From Niastella sp. (GTDB taxonomy: Bacteria; Bacteroidota; Bacteroidia; Chitinophagales; Chitinophagaceae), in contig JAGIBF010000018.1 in NCBI GenBank assembly GCA_017744515.1, positions 1 through 64,000 on the forward strand: a stretch of 64,000 nt of DNA, written 5' to 3'. Each line of letters starts with the position of its first letter. The first letter of the stretch is position 1. Under the pieces are notes generated by a model. That model had not been told where the DNA came from. It saw nothing but the letters and a program-made list of their open reading frames with translations, and ran no database searches. Below are positions 50,982-59,926 of the stretch, piece by piece. Made by a program: the position numbers and the translations under genes.

Positions 50982-51683
50982 ATGGCATTATTGGGAAAAA
51001 AGTTTCCGGACAGGCATCCGGAAAATGCTGAAGGAGACTTCTATTCAATGGACGGGGTATGCATCAGTTGTGGTGCTCCCGAGGCTGAAGCGCCTAAGTT
51101 GATTGAACATTCCGTAAAAGATGGAGGCCACTGTCATTTTAAGCGCCAGCCACAAACGCCTGAGGAAGTCGAACAAGCTATCCAGGCATTGGCAGTTTCC
51201 TGTATTGCCAGTATTCGCTATGGTGGCAAAGATGAAGCGATCCTGAAGCGCTTGTATGAAATGGGGTTAGGCAGCGAGTGCGACCATGAGCCAGTAGACA
51301 ATTACAGCCTGCTGGCCTGGGATAAAGCACATTTCAGGTATACAGGAAGCCTCACAAAATTCTATAACAGGTTGGTAGACGAGCTTGTAAAAGGCTGGAG
51401 TCATTTAAAACTCAGGATTATTCCAATGGTTTCCGCTAAAAAAGACCATTTCGAATTTTCTTATAGTTGGGCAAAAGAAGCGATGCCCGTTACGATTAGC
51501 GTATGTATCAGGGAAAGCGGCCTGTGGGAATTGCAAATAGCCACCTCAGGAGAATATCAACTGCAAACCCTCAGGCATGTAGCAATTACGATCAATTACT
51601 TGCTGCGTCATGAACAGGAGATAGAAGATATCACCTGGTACGATATGGATGGTAAAAGTTACGAGGCTGCCGCTGTTTGCTGA
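50982..51683 (+). CDS. Cytoplasmic protein with an N-terminal CxxC / HCH cluster
   Basis: 233 residues, not recognised. The N-terminus has VCISCGAPEAEAPKL followed by GGHCHFKRQPQTPEE, together a Cys-x2-Cys...Cys arrangement that looks like a single small Fe-S or zinc knuckle. The same 'CxxCGxPxxxAPxL...CxFKRQPxTxxE' phrasing occurs in proteins often labelled ferredoxin-like, an impression from memory. The rest (about 90-233) is alpha/beta with no known motif. No signal peptide. Confidence 0.5.
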   Translation: MALLGKKFPDRHPENAEGDFYSMDGVCISCGAPEAEAPKLIEHSVKDGGHCHFKRQPQTPEEVEQAIQALAVSCIASIRYGGKDEAILKRLYEMGLGSECDHEPVDNYSLLAWDKAHFRYTGSLTKFYNRLVDELVKGWSHLKLRIIPMVSAKKDHFEFSYSWAKEAMPVTISVCIRESGLWELQIATSGEYQLQTLRHVAITINYLLRHEQEIEDITWYDMDGKSYEAAAVC

Positions 51684-51786
51684 TCTCCTGTTTACTACTT
51701 CAGCACCTCTCTTTTCTGTATTAAAATTACTATGCTGCAATACGTCTGTTGGGAAATTTCGTATATGCTTCAAATGTAACGTAACC

Positions 51787-53058
51787 ATGACCGAACGATT
51801 GCTCCAGTTTATCTGGCAATTCCAATATTTCAATAAAAACCAACTTCAACTACCCGGCGGCGAAACCTTCGAGATCATCCATCCGGGCGCTTTAAATACC
51901 AACCAGGGGCCCGATTTTCTGGCAGCAAGCATAAGAATTGGGAAAGCCACCATCATAGGGCCGGTAGAATTACACATCAAAACATCCGGCTGGTATAAAC
52001 ATGCCCATCAGCACGATCATAACTATGATAAAGTGATCCTGCATGTGGTGTGGGAAGATGACCTCGACAGTTCAGCAAGCCCTATCCCGGTATTGTCGCT
52101 GCGCGACCGTGTATCAAAAATATTACTGCAACAATATGCCGACTGGATGAACAGCCGCTGGTTCATTGCCTGTGAAAAACAGATCGCACAGGTCAGCAAC
52201 ATCACCTGGTTATCGTGGAATGAGCGGTTGCTGGTAGAGCGGCTGCAGCGCAAATCAAAAATGGCATTCGATTATTTGCAGCAGAACAACCAGCATTGGG
52301 AAGAGACCTTCTGGTGGTTGCTGGCCCGTAATTTTGGCATCAGGGTCAACGCAGAAACATTCGAGGCGGTGGCGCGTAGCCTGTCCTTATCGATATTGGG
52401 CAAACACAGAAATCAGCTGGTGCAATTGGAAGCCCTGTTGATAGGGCAGGCAGGATTACTGACAAAGGAGTTTACAGATGACTATGCATTGCTGTTAAAA
52501 GATACCTACCACTTCTACAAGAGCAAATATAACCTCAAACAAAATTTCCAGGCAGCCGCCTTTCTCCGAATGAGACCGGCTTCTTTTCCTACGATAAGGT
52601 TGGCGCAGCTGGGGGCCCTGGTGCATCAGTCAGGTCATTTGTTCTCAAAAATTAAAGAATTTACTTCCATTCAAGATGTTAAAGCGCTGCTCGACGTAAC
52701 GGCCAGCGGGTATTGGGACAACCATTATATTTTCGACCAGCCTTCGCTGGAGCGGCCCAAGCGAACAGGCGATATGATGGTCAATAACATCATCATCAAC
52801 ACCATTGTGCCCACGCTCTTTGCGTACGGCCATCAACGACAGGAGCAGGAATATAAAGACAAAGCGCTTCGATGGCTCGAAGCGCTGGAAACAGAAGACA
52901 ATACGATTACAAGAGGTTTTACCGGATGCGGTATCGCCAGCCGGAGCGCTTTTCAATCACAGGCGCTTATTGAGCTCAAGAGCCAATATTGCGATCACAA
53001 ACGTTGCCTGGATTGCGCTGTAGGCAATACACTGCTGAAGAAGAACCTGGTAATGTGA
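51787..53058 (+). CDS. DUF2851 family protein
   Basis: 423 residues. The start MTERLLQFIWQFQYFN and the block ETFEIIHPGALNTNQGPDFL...GPVELHIKTSGWYKH with HDHNYDKVILHVVWEDD are the hallmarks of DUF2851, a family almost confined to Bacteroidota. His and Glu residues in VELHIK, HQHDHNYDKVILHV suggest a metal-dependent nuclease-like core, an inference. The C-terminus ends with a four-Cys cluster (QYCDHKRCLDCAVGNTLLKK). An upstream open frame from 51649 is noncoding. Confidence 0.8.
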   Translation: MTERLLQFIWQFQYFNKNQLQLPGGETFEIIHPGALNTNQGPDFLAASIRIGKATIIGPVELHIKTSGWYKHAHQHDHNYDKVILHVVWEDDLDSSASPIPVLSLRDRVSKILLQQYADWMNSRWFIACEKQIAQVSNITWLSWNERLLVERLQRKSKMAFDYLQQNNQHWEETFWWLLARNFGIRVNAETFEAVARSLSLSILGKHRNQLVQLEALLIGQAGLLTKEFTDDYALLLKDTYHFYKSKYNLKQNFQAAAFLRMRPASFPTIRLAQLGALVHQSGHLFSKIKEFTSIQDVKALLDVTASGYWDNHYIFDQPSLERPKRTGDMMVNNIIINTIVPTLFAYGHQRQEQEYKDKALRWLEALETEDNTITRGFTGCGIASRSAFQSQALIELKSQYCDHKRCLDCAVGNTLLKKNLVM

Positions 53059-53060
53059 TA

Positions 53061-53127
53061 ATTTGAAGATTTGAAAATGAAAAACATTGCACATTTCAGG
53101 CATTTTCAAATCATCGCATCTTCAAAT
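53061..53127. repeat. Inverted repeat between convergent DUF2851 and osmC-type genes
   Basis: ATTTGAAGATTTGAAAATG (53061-53079) is mirrored at 53101-53127 by CATTTTCAAATCATCGC then ATCTTCAAAT with an 8-base insertion in one arm. An AT-rich stem between convergent genes could act as a bidirectional terminator, though no clean T run follows. Confidence 0.45.
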
Positions 53128-53129
53128 AA

Positions 53130-53555
53130 TCAAATTGAAACAGCGGCAGGCTTCCAGTTGAACGTCACATTCACCTTGATGTCCGGGTGAATACTGTATA
53201 TCACCGGGCAGGTATGCGCTGCACGCTCCAGGATGATCTTTTGCTTCTCATCGGCATGCAGCGTATCCGGGAAATGAAACGTTAAATTTATACCGGCAAT
53301 ACGGCGAGGGTCAGCAGCCATGATCTTTTCTACTTCAATCCTGGTATCGGTAAGGTTAACCTCCATATCACGGGCTTTCTGGCCCATAATGGTCAACATA
53401 CACGACCCAAGCGCGGTGGCCACCAGATCGGTGGGGGAGAAGCGCTCTCCTTTACCCTGGTTATCGGTAGGCGCGTCAGTTTCTATCTGACTGCCTGATT
53501 TTAAATGTAAACAAACCGTTCTCAGGTTTCCTTCGTAAACAACAGTAGAGGTCAT
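53130..53555 (-). CDS. OsmC/Ohr-family peroxidase-like protein
   Basis: 141 residues. The block PTDLVATALGSCMLTIMGQKA holds the first Cys (GSC) of the OsmC pair, and the second lies in ERAAHTCPVIYSIHPDIKV (HTCPV), both conserved. OsmC proteins are thiol-dependent organic hydroperoxide reductases. Start chosen at MTSTVVYEGNL because the longer frame upstream overlaps the divergent gene. A 49-bp divergent gap separates it from the next gene. Confidence 0.88.
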   Translation of the reverse strand: MTSTVVYEGNLRTVCLHLKSGSQIETDAPTDNQGKGERFSPTDLVATALGSCMLTIMGQKARDMEVNLTDTRIEVEKIMAADPRRIAGINLTFHFPDTLHADEKQKIILERAAHTCPVIYSIHPDIKVNVTFNWKPAAVSI

Positions 53556-53604
53556 TATGTGTAATTTTGCCTTAAATTTACGTTGAATAATTAAATCACA
53601 GCCG

Positions 53605-54408
53605 GTGAAGAAACTTGTTTTGTCAATCGTCGTAGTTCTAATAGCGTGTACAGTTGTGGCCCAGGACAATCCTACTCCGAAATCTCCCACTGCCAGAAAA
53701 GATAAAAAGGCAGCTAAACGGGAAGAAGTAGCCAGACTGCTGAAACTGGAAGAAGAAGGAGAGATCATATTCAACAAACAAAGCATTTTCGGCCTGAAAC
53801 TGGCAACAGACGGTTACGGTCTGTCGTACGAATGGGGCCGGTTCAAAAGCAACCGGGTAGCCACCATTTTCCAGATCGAGCTCAACGAGAAAAAACATCC
53901 CAAAGAAAAAAGGACATCCTATGCCGTAGGCGCGTTCAACGTGAACAGCGTGATCTATGGCAAAACCAATAACTTCTACCAGTTGAAGCTGGGTGTAGGT
54001 CAGCAACGTATTATTGGCGGCAAAGGCAATAAAAATGGAGTTGGCGTGATGGCCATTTATGCCGGCGGTGTTTCCGCAGGATTTGAGAAGCCCTACTACG
54101 TAGATGTAGTTAACAAATCTGACCAGCGTATCCGTTCTACCTATCCTACCATTATTGACAGCCAGTACGTAGAGATCGGTGCTGCCGGCTTCACGGTAGG
54201 CTGGGGGGATGTGAAGATCCGTCCCGGTGCCCATGCCAAGGCCGGATTACGGTTCGATTTTGGCCGTTTCAATGAAACCATTACCGCCGTGGAAGTAGGC
54301 GTTTCAGCCGAATTCTATGCCCAGAAGATATCCCAGATGGCCTACAATAAGGATAAACAGTTTTTCTTCAACGGTTATGTAACCCTCCTGCTGGGTAAGA
54401 GAAAGTGA
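53605..54408 (+). CDS. Secreted beta-barrel-like protein of unknown function
   Basis: 267 residues, GTG start. Signal peptide (LVLSIVVVLIACTVVAQ) then a charged coiled-coil segment (ARKDKKAAKREEVARLLKLEEE) and a beta-rich domain with strands such as FGLKLATDGYGLSYEWGRF, FYQLKLGVGQQRI, GVMAIYAGGVSAGFEK and AVEVGVSAEFYAQKI, consistent with an outer-membrane barrel. No known family. It is divergent from the OsmC gene and 107 bp upstream of lipA. Confidence 0.55.
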   Translation: MKKLVLSIVVVLIACTVVAQDNPTPKSPTARKDKKAAKREEVARLLKLEEEGEIIFNKQSIFGLKLATDGYGLSYEWGRFKSNRVATIFQIELNEKKHPKEKRTSYAVGAFNVNSVIYGKTNNFYQLKLGVGQQRIIGGKGNKNGVGVMAIYAGGVSAGFEKPYYVDVVNKSDQRIRSTYPTIIDSQYVEIGAAGFTVGWGDVKIRPGAHAKAGLRFDFGRFNETITAVEVGVSAEFYAQKISQMAYNKDKQFFFNGYVTLLLGKRK

Positions 54409-54421
54409 CGGGAAAGTAATG

Positions 54422-54429
54422 TACTTTTG
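54422..54429 (+). promoter_or_regulatory. Possible -7 promoter element for lipA
   Basis: TACTTTTG, followed by C, fits TANNTTTG and lies about 87 bp before the lipA ATG. No TTTG at -33 is seen. Confidence 0.3.
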
Positions 54430-54515
54430 CTTCGCTCACTAAAGCCCTGGCGAACATGGGCCACCGAACAACCTGGCCTCCTAAGTTGTTGATACCTATC
54501 ACTGAATGACAAAAT

Positions 54516-55448
54516 ATGCAGGAATTACCTATTATTAATACTGTACCCGAAACCGCTAAAGTCAAGAAACCCAACTGGCTACGGGTGAAGCTGCCTACCG
54601 GCGAAAATTATAAGCACGTTCGTGGCCTGGTAGATACCCACAAATTACACACCATTTGCGAGAGCGGTAACTGTCCCAATATGGGAGAGTGCTGGGGGGA
54701 AGGCACTGCCACCTTTATGATCCTGGGCAATGTATGTACCCGCAGCTGCGGCTTTTGTGCAGTAGCTACCGGCAGACCGGAAGCGGTGGACTGGGACGAG
54801 CCACAACGGGTGGCCGAGGCTATTTACCTCATGCAGGTAAAGCATGCCGTAGTGACTTCTGTCGACAGGGACGAACTGAAAGACGGCGGCAGCATCATCT
54901 GGTACAATACCATCAAGGCTATTAAATCACTCAATCCCGATACGACACTCGAAACACTGGTGCCGGACTTCAAAGGACAAAAGGAAAACATCCAACGCGT
55001 TGTTGAAGCGGCTCCCGAAGTAGTGTCGCACAATATTGAAACGGTAGAACGCCTTACCCGCCAGGTGCGGATACAGGCCAAATATCGTCGCAGCATGGAC
55101 GTACTGAAAGTGCTGAAAGAAGGCGGCATGCGCACCAAGAGCGGCATCATGCTGGGCTTGGGCGAAGAGAAAGAAGAAGTGCTCCAAACTATGCGCGATC
55201 TCCGCAACAGCGGCGTGGATGTGATCACCATTGGTCAATACCTGCAGCCTACCCGCAAGCACCTGCCGGTCGTTAGGTTTGTACACCCCGATGAGTTTGC
55301 TGCCTTCCGCGAAGCTGGCTACGAAATGGGCTTCGACTACGTTGAAAGCGGCCCGCTGGTACGTTCATCTTACCACAGCGATAAACACGTGATTCCAGGC
55401 TTTGGTATTGCCAAATGGAAGCTGGAAAAAGGATTGGTGAATAACTAA
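54516..55448 (+). CDS. lipA: Lipoyl synthase
   Basis: 310 residues. LipA is a radical-SAM enzyme that inserts two sulfurs into protein-bound octanoate. All cluster ligands are present: the auxiliary site Cys48, Cys53, Cys59 ([12 protein letters not shown]) and the radical-SAM site Cys74, Cys78, Cys81 (CTRSCGFC). The final auxiliary-cluster serine lies in [13 protein letters not shown]. Length is normal. It is monocistronic by context, followed by a strong terminator. Confidence 0.97.
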   Translation: MQELPIINTVPETAKVKKPNWLRVKLPTGENYKHVRGLVDTHKLHTICESGNCPNMGECWGEGTATFMILGNVCTRSCGFCAVATGRPEAVDWDEPQRVAEAIYLMQVKHAVVTSVDRDELKDGGSIIWYNTIKAIKSLNPDTTLETLVPDFKGQKENIQRVVEAAPEVVSHNIETVERLTRQVRIQAKYRRSMDVLKVLKEGGMRTKSGIMLGLGEEKEEVLQTMRDLRNSGVDVITIGQYLQPTRKHLPVVRFVHPDEFAAFREAGYEMGFDYVESGPLVRSSYHSDKHVIPGFGIAKWKLEKGLVNN

Positions 55449-55474
55449 GCCAAATAAATAATTATAGATAACAT

Positions 55475-55524
55475 AAGTGGTCAGTGGAGAATGGCGAGTG
55501 CTTCCCACTGACCACTTGTTTTTT
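55475..55524 (+). terminator. Rho-independent terminator after lipA
   Basis: A perfect 13-bp stem (AAGTGGTCAGTGG / CCACTGACCACTT) with a 17-nt loop is followed by GTTTTTT. The repeated CAGTGG/CCACTG words in this type of element are often multicopy. Confidence 0.75.
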
Positions 55525-55534
55525 AACGATTAAT

Positions 55535-56494
55535 ATGCAAGGTTTGAAGAATAACTTGTTAGGATGCCTTTTCTCACTCATGTATGTTTCTTCATTTGCA
55601 CAACTTGACTGGAGAAGAGTAGACTCGGCCTTTGGTAAACTGCCCTCTTCCGTGCAGGTATACAAAACAACCGACTCGCTCAATGGACATCCGTTCATTG
55701 CTTATTTGGTAGTAGCCAGCCTCAAAGACCGCAAGCTGGAATTCACCACACAGGTAAGCGAAGGCAAGCGCTTGACACCTACCCAATTCTATGAACAGGA
55801 AGGAAAGCCCTTGCTGGTGATGAATGGCACATTCTTCTCCTTTGCCACCAATCAGAACCTGAACCTGGTGATGCGCAACGATAGTATGGTAGCCTACAAC
55901 CAGCCATCCCTGCAACAAAAAGGTACTGACTCCTTCTATTATCCCACCCGTAGCGCTATTGGCCTTACCAAAAGCCGTCGTGCCGATGTGGCGTGGATCT
56001 TTACAGATACAGCCCAGCGCTGGCCCTACGCTTTTCAGGAAAGCCCCATACTGGCCAAGGGCACCAATCCCGATCCTTCGTTTGCCGACCTCAAAACACT
56101 GGAGCAATGGAAGTGGTGGAAAATGCGTACCGCCATTGGCGGAGGCCCTGTGCTGGTGAAAGACGGGCTCATCAACGTGACCAATGAAGAAGAGCAGATG
56201 TTTGTGAAAGGGGAGAACGACAGGCATCCACGCACGGCCATGGGGTACACACGCAAACGTCAACTCCTCATCCTCGTTATACAGGGACGCTTTCCCGGCA
56301 TTGCAGACGGTGCTACGCTGACAGAAGAAGCCAAAATACTTACCGATCTGGGCTGCGTGGAAGCGCTGAACCTCGATGGCGGTGGCAGCAGCTGCGTGCT
56401 GGTCAATGGAAAAGAGACCATACAGGTTTCCGACAAAACGGGGCAACGGCCTGTACCCGGCGTATTTATTATTAGGGAGAAAAAGCGGAAATAA
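55535..56494 (+). CDS. Phosphodiester glycosidase (NAGPA) family secreted protein
   Basis: 319 residues with signal peptide (LGCLFSLMYVSSFAQ). The family is seen from PLLVMNGTFFSFATNQNLNL, the ARTAMGY-like RHPRTAMGYTRKRQLLILVIQGR and the closing ALNLDGGGSSCVLVNGK, which carries the catalytic-type Asp/Gly run. Such proteins cleave alpha-N-acetylglucosamine phosphodiesters or related sugar phosphodiesters outside the cell. The start ATG at 55535 gives a proper signal peptide; the open frame begins 51 bases earlier within the lipA terminator. Confidence 0.85.
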   Translation: MQGLKNNLLGCLFSLMYVSSFAQLDWRRVDSAFGKLPSSVQVYKTTDSLNGHPFIAYLVVASLKDRKLEFTTQVSEGKRLTPTQFYEQEGKPLLVMNGTFFSFATNQNLNLVMRNDSMVAYNQPSLQQKGTDSFYYPTRSAIGLTKSRRADVAWIFTDTAQRWPYAFQESPILAKGTNPDPSFADLKTLEQWKWWKMRTAIGGGPVLVKDGLINVTNEEEQMFVKGENDRHPRTAMGYTRKRQLLILVIQGRFPGIADGATLTEEAKILTDLGCVEALNLDGGGSSCVLVNGKETIQVSDKTGQRPVPGVFIIREKKRK

Positions 56495-56553
56495 ATAGTT
56501 GTATCTTACCGTTACTGCTATAATGCGCCTAACCCTTTATACTTATTCGCTAT

Positions 56554-56949
56554 ATGCCAGTAACCGTTATCATCAGGGATGAAACAGCCGGTGGAAAGAT
56601 ACTCACCGAGATCCCCATTACCCTCAATAGTGAACTCACCACTGTAAAAGAGATCATATTGGCCCGGCTGCAGGTCGAAGTAGAGGCCTACAATGAAAAG
56701 CTGCCCGAGTACTTCATGGGGCTGGTACAACCTTCCGATGCCGAGCAAACCCTCAATGGCTACCGGCTGAAGGAACGCCGGAAGGTCGATCTGGAAAAGC
56801 AATGTTTTATTGCCCTCGACGCGTTTAAAAAGAATGGCTACTTCGTACTCATTGACGATATTCAGGCCGAGTCGCTGGAGCAAATGATCTCCATCAACAA
56901 CAACACCAACATCAGTTTCGTAAAACTAACCCCGCTCGTAGGAGGCTAA
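56554..56949 (+). CDS. Ubiquitin-like (beta-grasp) small protein ending in Gly-Gly
   Basis: 131 residues, no signal peptide. It opens like a beta-grasp protein: strand VTVIIRDETAGG, strand KILTEIPITL, helix LTTVKEIILARLQVEVEAYN. After an insert of about 50 residues the end (VLIDDIQAESLEQMISINNN, then TNISFVKLTPLVGG) tracks the second half of ubiquitin (beta3-turn-beta4-turn-beta5) and stops at a terminal Val-Gly-Gly, the form used for adenylation and conjugation. The stop is immediate. The DUF4132 gene starts 5 bp later. Similar LTPLVGG proteins beside DUF4132 are recalled from other phyla. Conjugation is not shown, and no E1, E2 or JAB gene is nearby. Confidence 0.65.
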   Translation: MPVTVIIRDETAGGKILTEIPITLNSELTTVKEIILARLQVEVEAYNEKLPEYFMGLVQPSDAEQTLNGYRLKERRKVDLEKQCFIALDAFKKNGYFVLIDDIQAESLEQMISINNNTNISFVKLTPLVGG

Positions 56950-56954
56950 TCAAT

Positions 56955-59456
56955 ATGGACATTTTTGATTTTTTAAGAAAGAAGGGTGCCGGAAACCCGG
57001 CTTCAGGGCTTTCTATGGATGATATGACTGCCATGCTGAACAGCATTATCCAGGAAGCGAAAATCAAAACAGAGAACAGCTATTTTACGCCTGACATCCC
57101 CAAGCTGGAAACAATAAAAGCTTTAAAAGAGTTGGAACCTGCCTTGTTGCTGCAGTTCTCTTTACATACTTTACAACAGGTAAAAAAGATCAAAGAGAAA
57201 AGACCCGATTATGAAAATAGTGCAGCAGGGTGGCATTATGTGCTGAAGATATATAACCATTTGTTGACGCTTGTGCCTCCGCCAGGGGAAGAAGAATTTG
57301 TTGCCTCTGTGGCAGGATCTTTAGCGCTTCGTGAATTTAACCCGATGCAAGAGATCCACATACCCTATGATACCCTGTTTAAGTGGGCCATAAACCTGAT
57401 CAAAACACAAGGGATGACTCCTGGTATTGTGAATGCGCTCAACAGCCTGAAGCAGGAACCCGACAACGAATATTATTTTGATACGAACATTAAGAAAAGG
57501 AATGACCGTATCGACTTCCTGCTACAAGGTGATCCCGATGCGGTGATCAACCTGCACGATGCCTGGGGCAGGGAGGTAGATTTTTTTCTGAAGACCATTC
57601 CGGTAGAAGAAAAGAACAACTGGGTCACCTTATTGAAGCACTGTAACAGTCAGGTCGATAAAAGCATCCCTACGCAGCAATGGAGTAAAAAAACGCCGGC
57701 TCTTGTGGAAGCAGTCGGTCATGATGTCTTTGCACAGCAATTAACGGCATGGCTGGAGCTGGTTAAAAACATGCTGCGCGAGATACATAAAACTGATTCC
57801 AGGCACGAATTCTTACGTGATGAAAACCATGACTTGCTGCGGCCACTGATATGGTGTGCGGGTTATATAAATAATGCAGAACTGAATAACGCATTGGATG
57901 ATTATGCAGCCTGGGCTTATAAGAAAAAACAATGGGTAGGACCTATCTCCGCCAGAACTGGTACAGCTTGTATGTACGCCTTTTCCCTGCTGCCTTTTAA
58001 AGAGGGCGTGTCGAGGCTTACCAAGTTCAGGATGAAGATCAGGAACAACACCATTCTGAAAGGGATAGATAAGATCATTGCTGATGTATCTAAAAAGAAC
58101 AACGTCAACAAGGACGAACTGGAAGAGATGGGCGTGCCCGATTTCGGATTGGATGATAATGGAGTATTACGTATGCCTTTTGACGAATACACCGCTGTAT
58201 ATACCGTCAATCGTTTAAACCATACGGCCCTGCATTGGGAGAAGGTGGGCAAGCCACAGAAATCGGTGCCTGCTGCTGTGAAAGAAAACCATGCAGCAAG
58301 ATTGAAACAACTGAAGGCCGTTACCAAAGAGATAGAAGCCTTATTGCCCATTTATAAGGACAGGATAGAACAGAGCTACCTGAAACGGAAATCATGGAAT
58401 TATGAGCAGTGGCAAACCTATTACCTGCATCACCCCCTGATGGGCATTTTGACCAAAAAGCTGATCTGGCATTTTGAAGAGAGAGACGTTAAAACACAGG
58501 GCATCTGGCTGAACGGCCAGTTGGTGGATGCGCAAGCCAATCCGTTGCCTGCATTGAGCAATGAAGCCTCCATACAGCTATGGCATCCCATTGGTTTTCC
58601 CACAGATACAGTCGTAGCCTGGCGCGATTTTCTGCAAAAGTATGAGATCACACAACCCTTTAAACAGGCCTACCGCGAAGTATACATCGTCACCGATGCC
58701 GAGCTGAGAACAGCAACCTATAGCAACCGCTTTGCAGCCCATATATTAAGGCAGCATCAGTTTGCCGCATTGTGCAGGCAGCGTGGCTGGCATTATCACC
58801 TCATGGGGCAATGGGATTCACACAACACCCCAGGCATTCACCTGCCGGAATGGAATATGATGGCCCAGTTCTATGTAGACGCCAGCTGGCAGGAAGAGGC
58901 ACTTAATAGCATCTTTCTGTATATACAAACTGATCAGACCCGCTTTCATAAAGATGGCGCTTTATTGCAGATGTACGATGTGCCGGCCATGGTATTCACC
59001 GAGATCATGCGCGACATTGACTTGTTTGTAGGCGTTACCAGCATTGGCAATGATGCCAACTGGCAGGACACTGGTCTTCGTGGTATGAATGCTTATTGGC
59101 AGAATTATTCATTTGGCGAACTCACCGAATCGGCCAACGTACGGGCTGAAGTATTGAAAAAGCTGATACCCCGTTTGAAGATCAGGGACAAATGCACCTT
59201 TGAAGGCAAGTTCCTGGTGGTGCAGGGAAAGCTACGTAATTACAAAATTCACATGGGAAGCGGTAACATATTGATGATGCCCAACGACCAGTATTTATGT
59301 ATCGTGCCGGGCAGAGATGCCTCAGCTTCTACAGACCGTGTCTTTCTGCCCTTTGAAGGCGACAATATGCTGTCTATCATCGTGAGCAAAGCCCTGTTGC
59401 TGGCCGATGACGACAAGATCAAAGACGATTCGATCACGCGGCAGATAAAAAGCTAA
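56955..59456 (+). CDS. DUF4132 / DUF7737 family protein, MolR/YehI-like
   Basis: 833 residues, cytoplasmic. The N-terminal half is helical with HEAT-like character (LLRPLIWCAGYINNAELNNALDDYAAWAYKKK, GVSRLTKFRMKIRNNTILKG). The C-terminal part is the DUF4132 region: QFAALCRQRGWHYHLMGQWD, MVFTEIMRDIDLFVGVTSIGNDANWQ and FEGKFLVVQGKLRNYKIHMG, ending FLPFEGDNMLSIIVSKALLL. E. coli YehI and MolR share it; YehI is encoded with MoxR/vWA/SWIM genes, none of which occur here. Its only tight neighbour is the ubiquitin-like gene 5 bp upstream. Function unknown. Confidence 0.85.
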   Translation: MDIFDFLRKKGAGNPASGLSMDDMTAMLNSIIQEAKIKTENSYFTPDIPKLETIKALKELEPALLLQFSLHTLQQVKKIKEKRPDYENSAAGWHYVLKIYNHLLTLVPPPGEEEFVASVAGSLALREFNPMQEIHIPYDTLFKWAINLIKTQGMTPGIVNALNSLKQEPDNEYYFDTNIKKRNDRIDFLLQGDPDAVINLHDAWGREVDFFLKTIPVEEKNNWVTLLKHCNSQVDKSIPTQQWSKKTPALVEAVGHDVFAQQLTAWLELVKNMLREIHKTDSRHEFLRDENHDLLRPLIWCAGYINNAELNNALDDYAAWAYKKKQWVGPISARTGTACMYAFSLLPFKEGVSRLTKFRMKIRNNTILKGIDKIIADVSKKNNVNKDELEEMGVPDFGLDDNGVLRMPFDEYTAVYTVNRLNHTALHWEKVGKPQKSVPAAVKENHAARLKQLKAVTKEIEALLPIYKDRIEQSYLKRKSWNYEQWQTYYLHHPLMGILTKKLIWHFEERDVKTQGIWLNGQLVDAQANPLPALSNEASIQLWHPIGFPTDTVVAWRDFLQKYEITQPFKQAYREVYIVTDAELRTATYSNRFAAHILRQHQFAALCRQRGWHYHLMGQWDSHNTPGIHLPEWNMMAQFYVDASWQEEALNSIFLYIQTDQTRFHKDGALLQMYDVPAMVFTEIMRDIDLFVGVTSIGNDANWQDTGLRGMNAYWQNYSFGELTESANVRAEVLKKLIPRLKIRDKCTFEGKFLVVQGKLRNYKIHMGSGNILMMPNDQYLCIVPGRDASASTDRVFLPFEGDNMLSIIVSKALLLADDDKIKDDSITRQIKS

Positions 59457-59489
59457 GTATAATTCTTTGTGATTAAAGTCCAGACTGAC

Positions 59490-59915
59490 TTATTGCCTGG
59501 TAAACACCATTGTTTCACCGCTGACCAGTTTGGTCGGTCTTGGTGTCCCTGGTCCAGGTAAGGCAATTTTCATACGGCCATCTTTAAGGTACACGAATAA
59601 CCCTTTGACACGATCTTGCTCTACCTGCTTCTTGTTAATGATTTTAACTTTGATGATGTCAAGCGTATAAAAGCCTGGTATTTTCCCTACTTTATACGCC
59701 ATAAATGTTTTGCCTTCTGCGTCGCCGGTAGGAGGGCCGCCCATCTTGTTATTTCCTTCCAGGGCATATACCCAGCCATCTTTGGTAAAAGTAAACCCGG
59801 GTTTCTTTTTGTCGATCATCCAACGCCAGGTACCAGTAATGTCTGTACTGTCCTTTTGAGCAAAGGAACTTACTGATGCAAGCATCAGTATAACAAGGGG
59901 CAAAGCTTTTATCAT
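59490..59915 (-). CDS. Secreted lipocalin-like small protein
   Basis: 141 residues. Start at MIKALPLVILMLASVSSFAQ, which gives a signal peptide; the open frame begins ten codons earlier. The mature part reads as a small beta sandwich: ITGTWRWMIDKKKPGFTFTKDGWVYALEG, then KVKIINKKQVEQDRVKGLFVYLKDG and ETMVFTRQ. No family recognised beyond a general lipocalin-like 'GTW' start. It follows the ROK kinase gene by 11 bp, so it may be co-transcribed with it. Confidence 0.5.
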   Translation of the reverse strand: MIKALPLVILMLASVSSFAQKDSTDITGTWRWMIDKKKPGFTFTKDGWVYALEGNNKMGGPPTGDAEGKTFMAYKVGKIPGFYTLDIIKVKIINKKQVEQDRVKGLFVYLKDGRMKIALPGPGTPRPTKLVSGETMVFTRQ

Positions 59916-59926
59916 ACAGTCAAGGT

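Noticed and set aside
53556-53786. N-terminal extension of the OsmC protein
   Set aside because: The extra residues overlap the divergent secreted-protein gene and its signal peptide; OsmC homologues start at MTSTVVYEG-like sequence.
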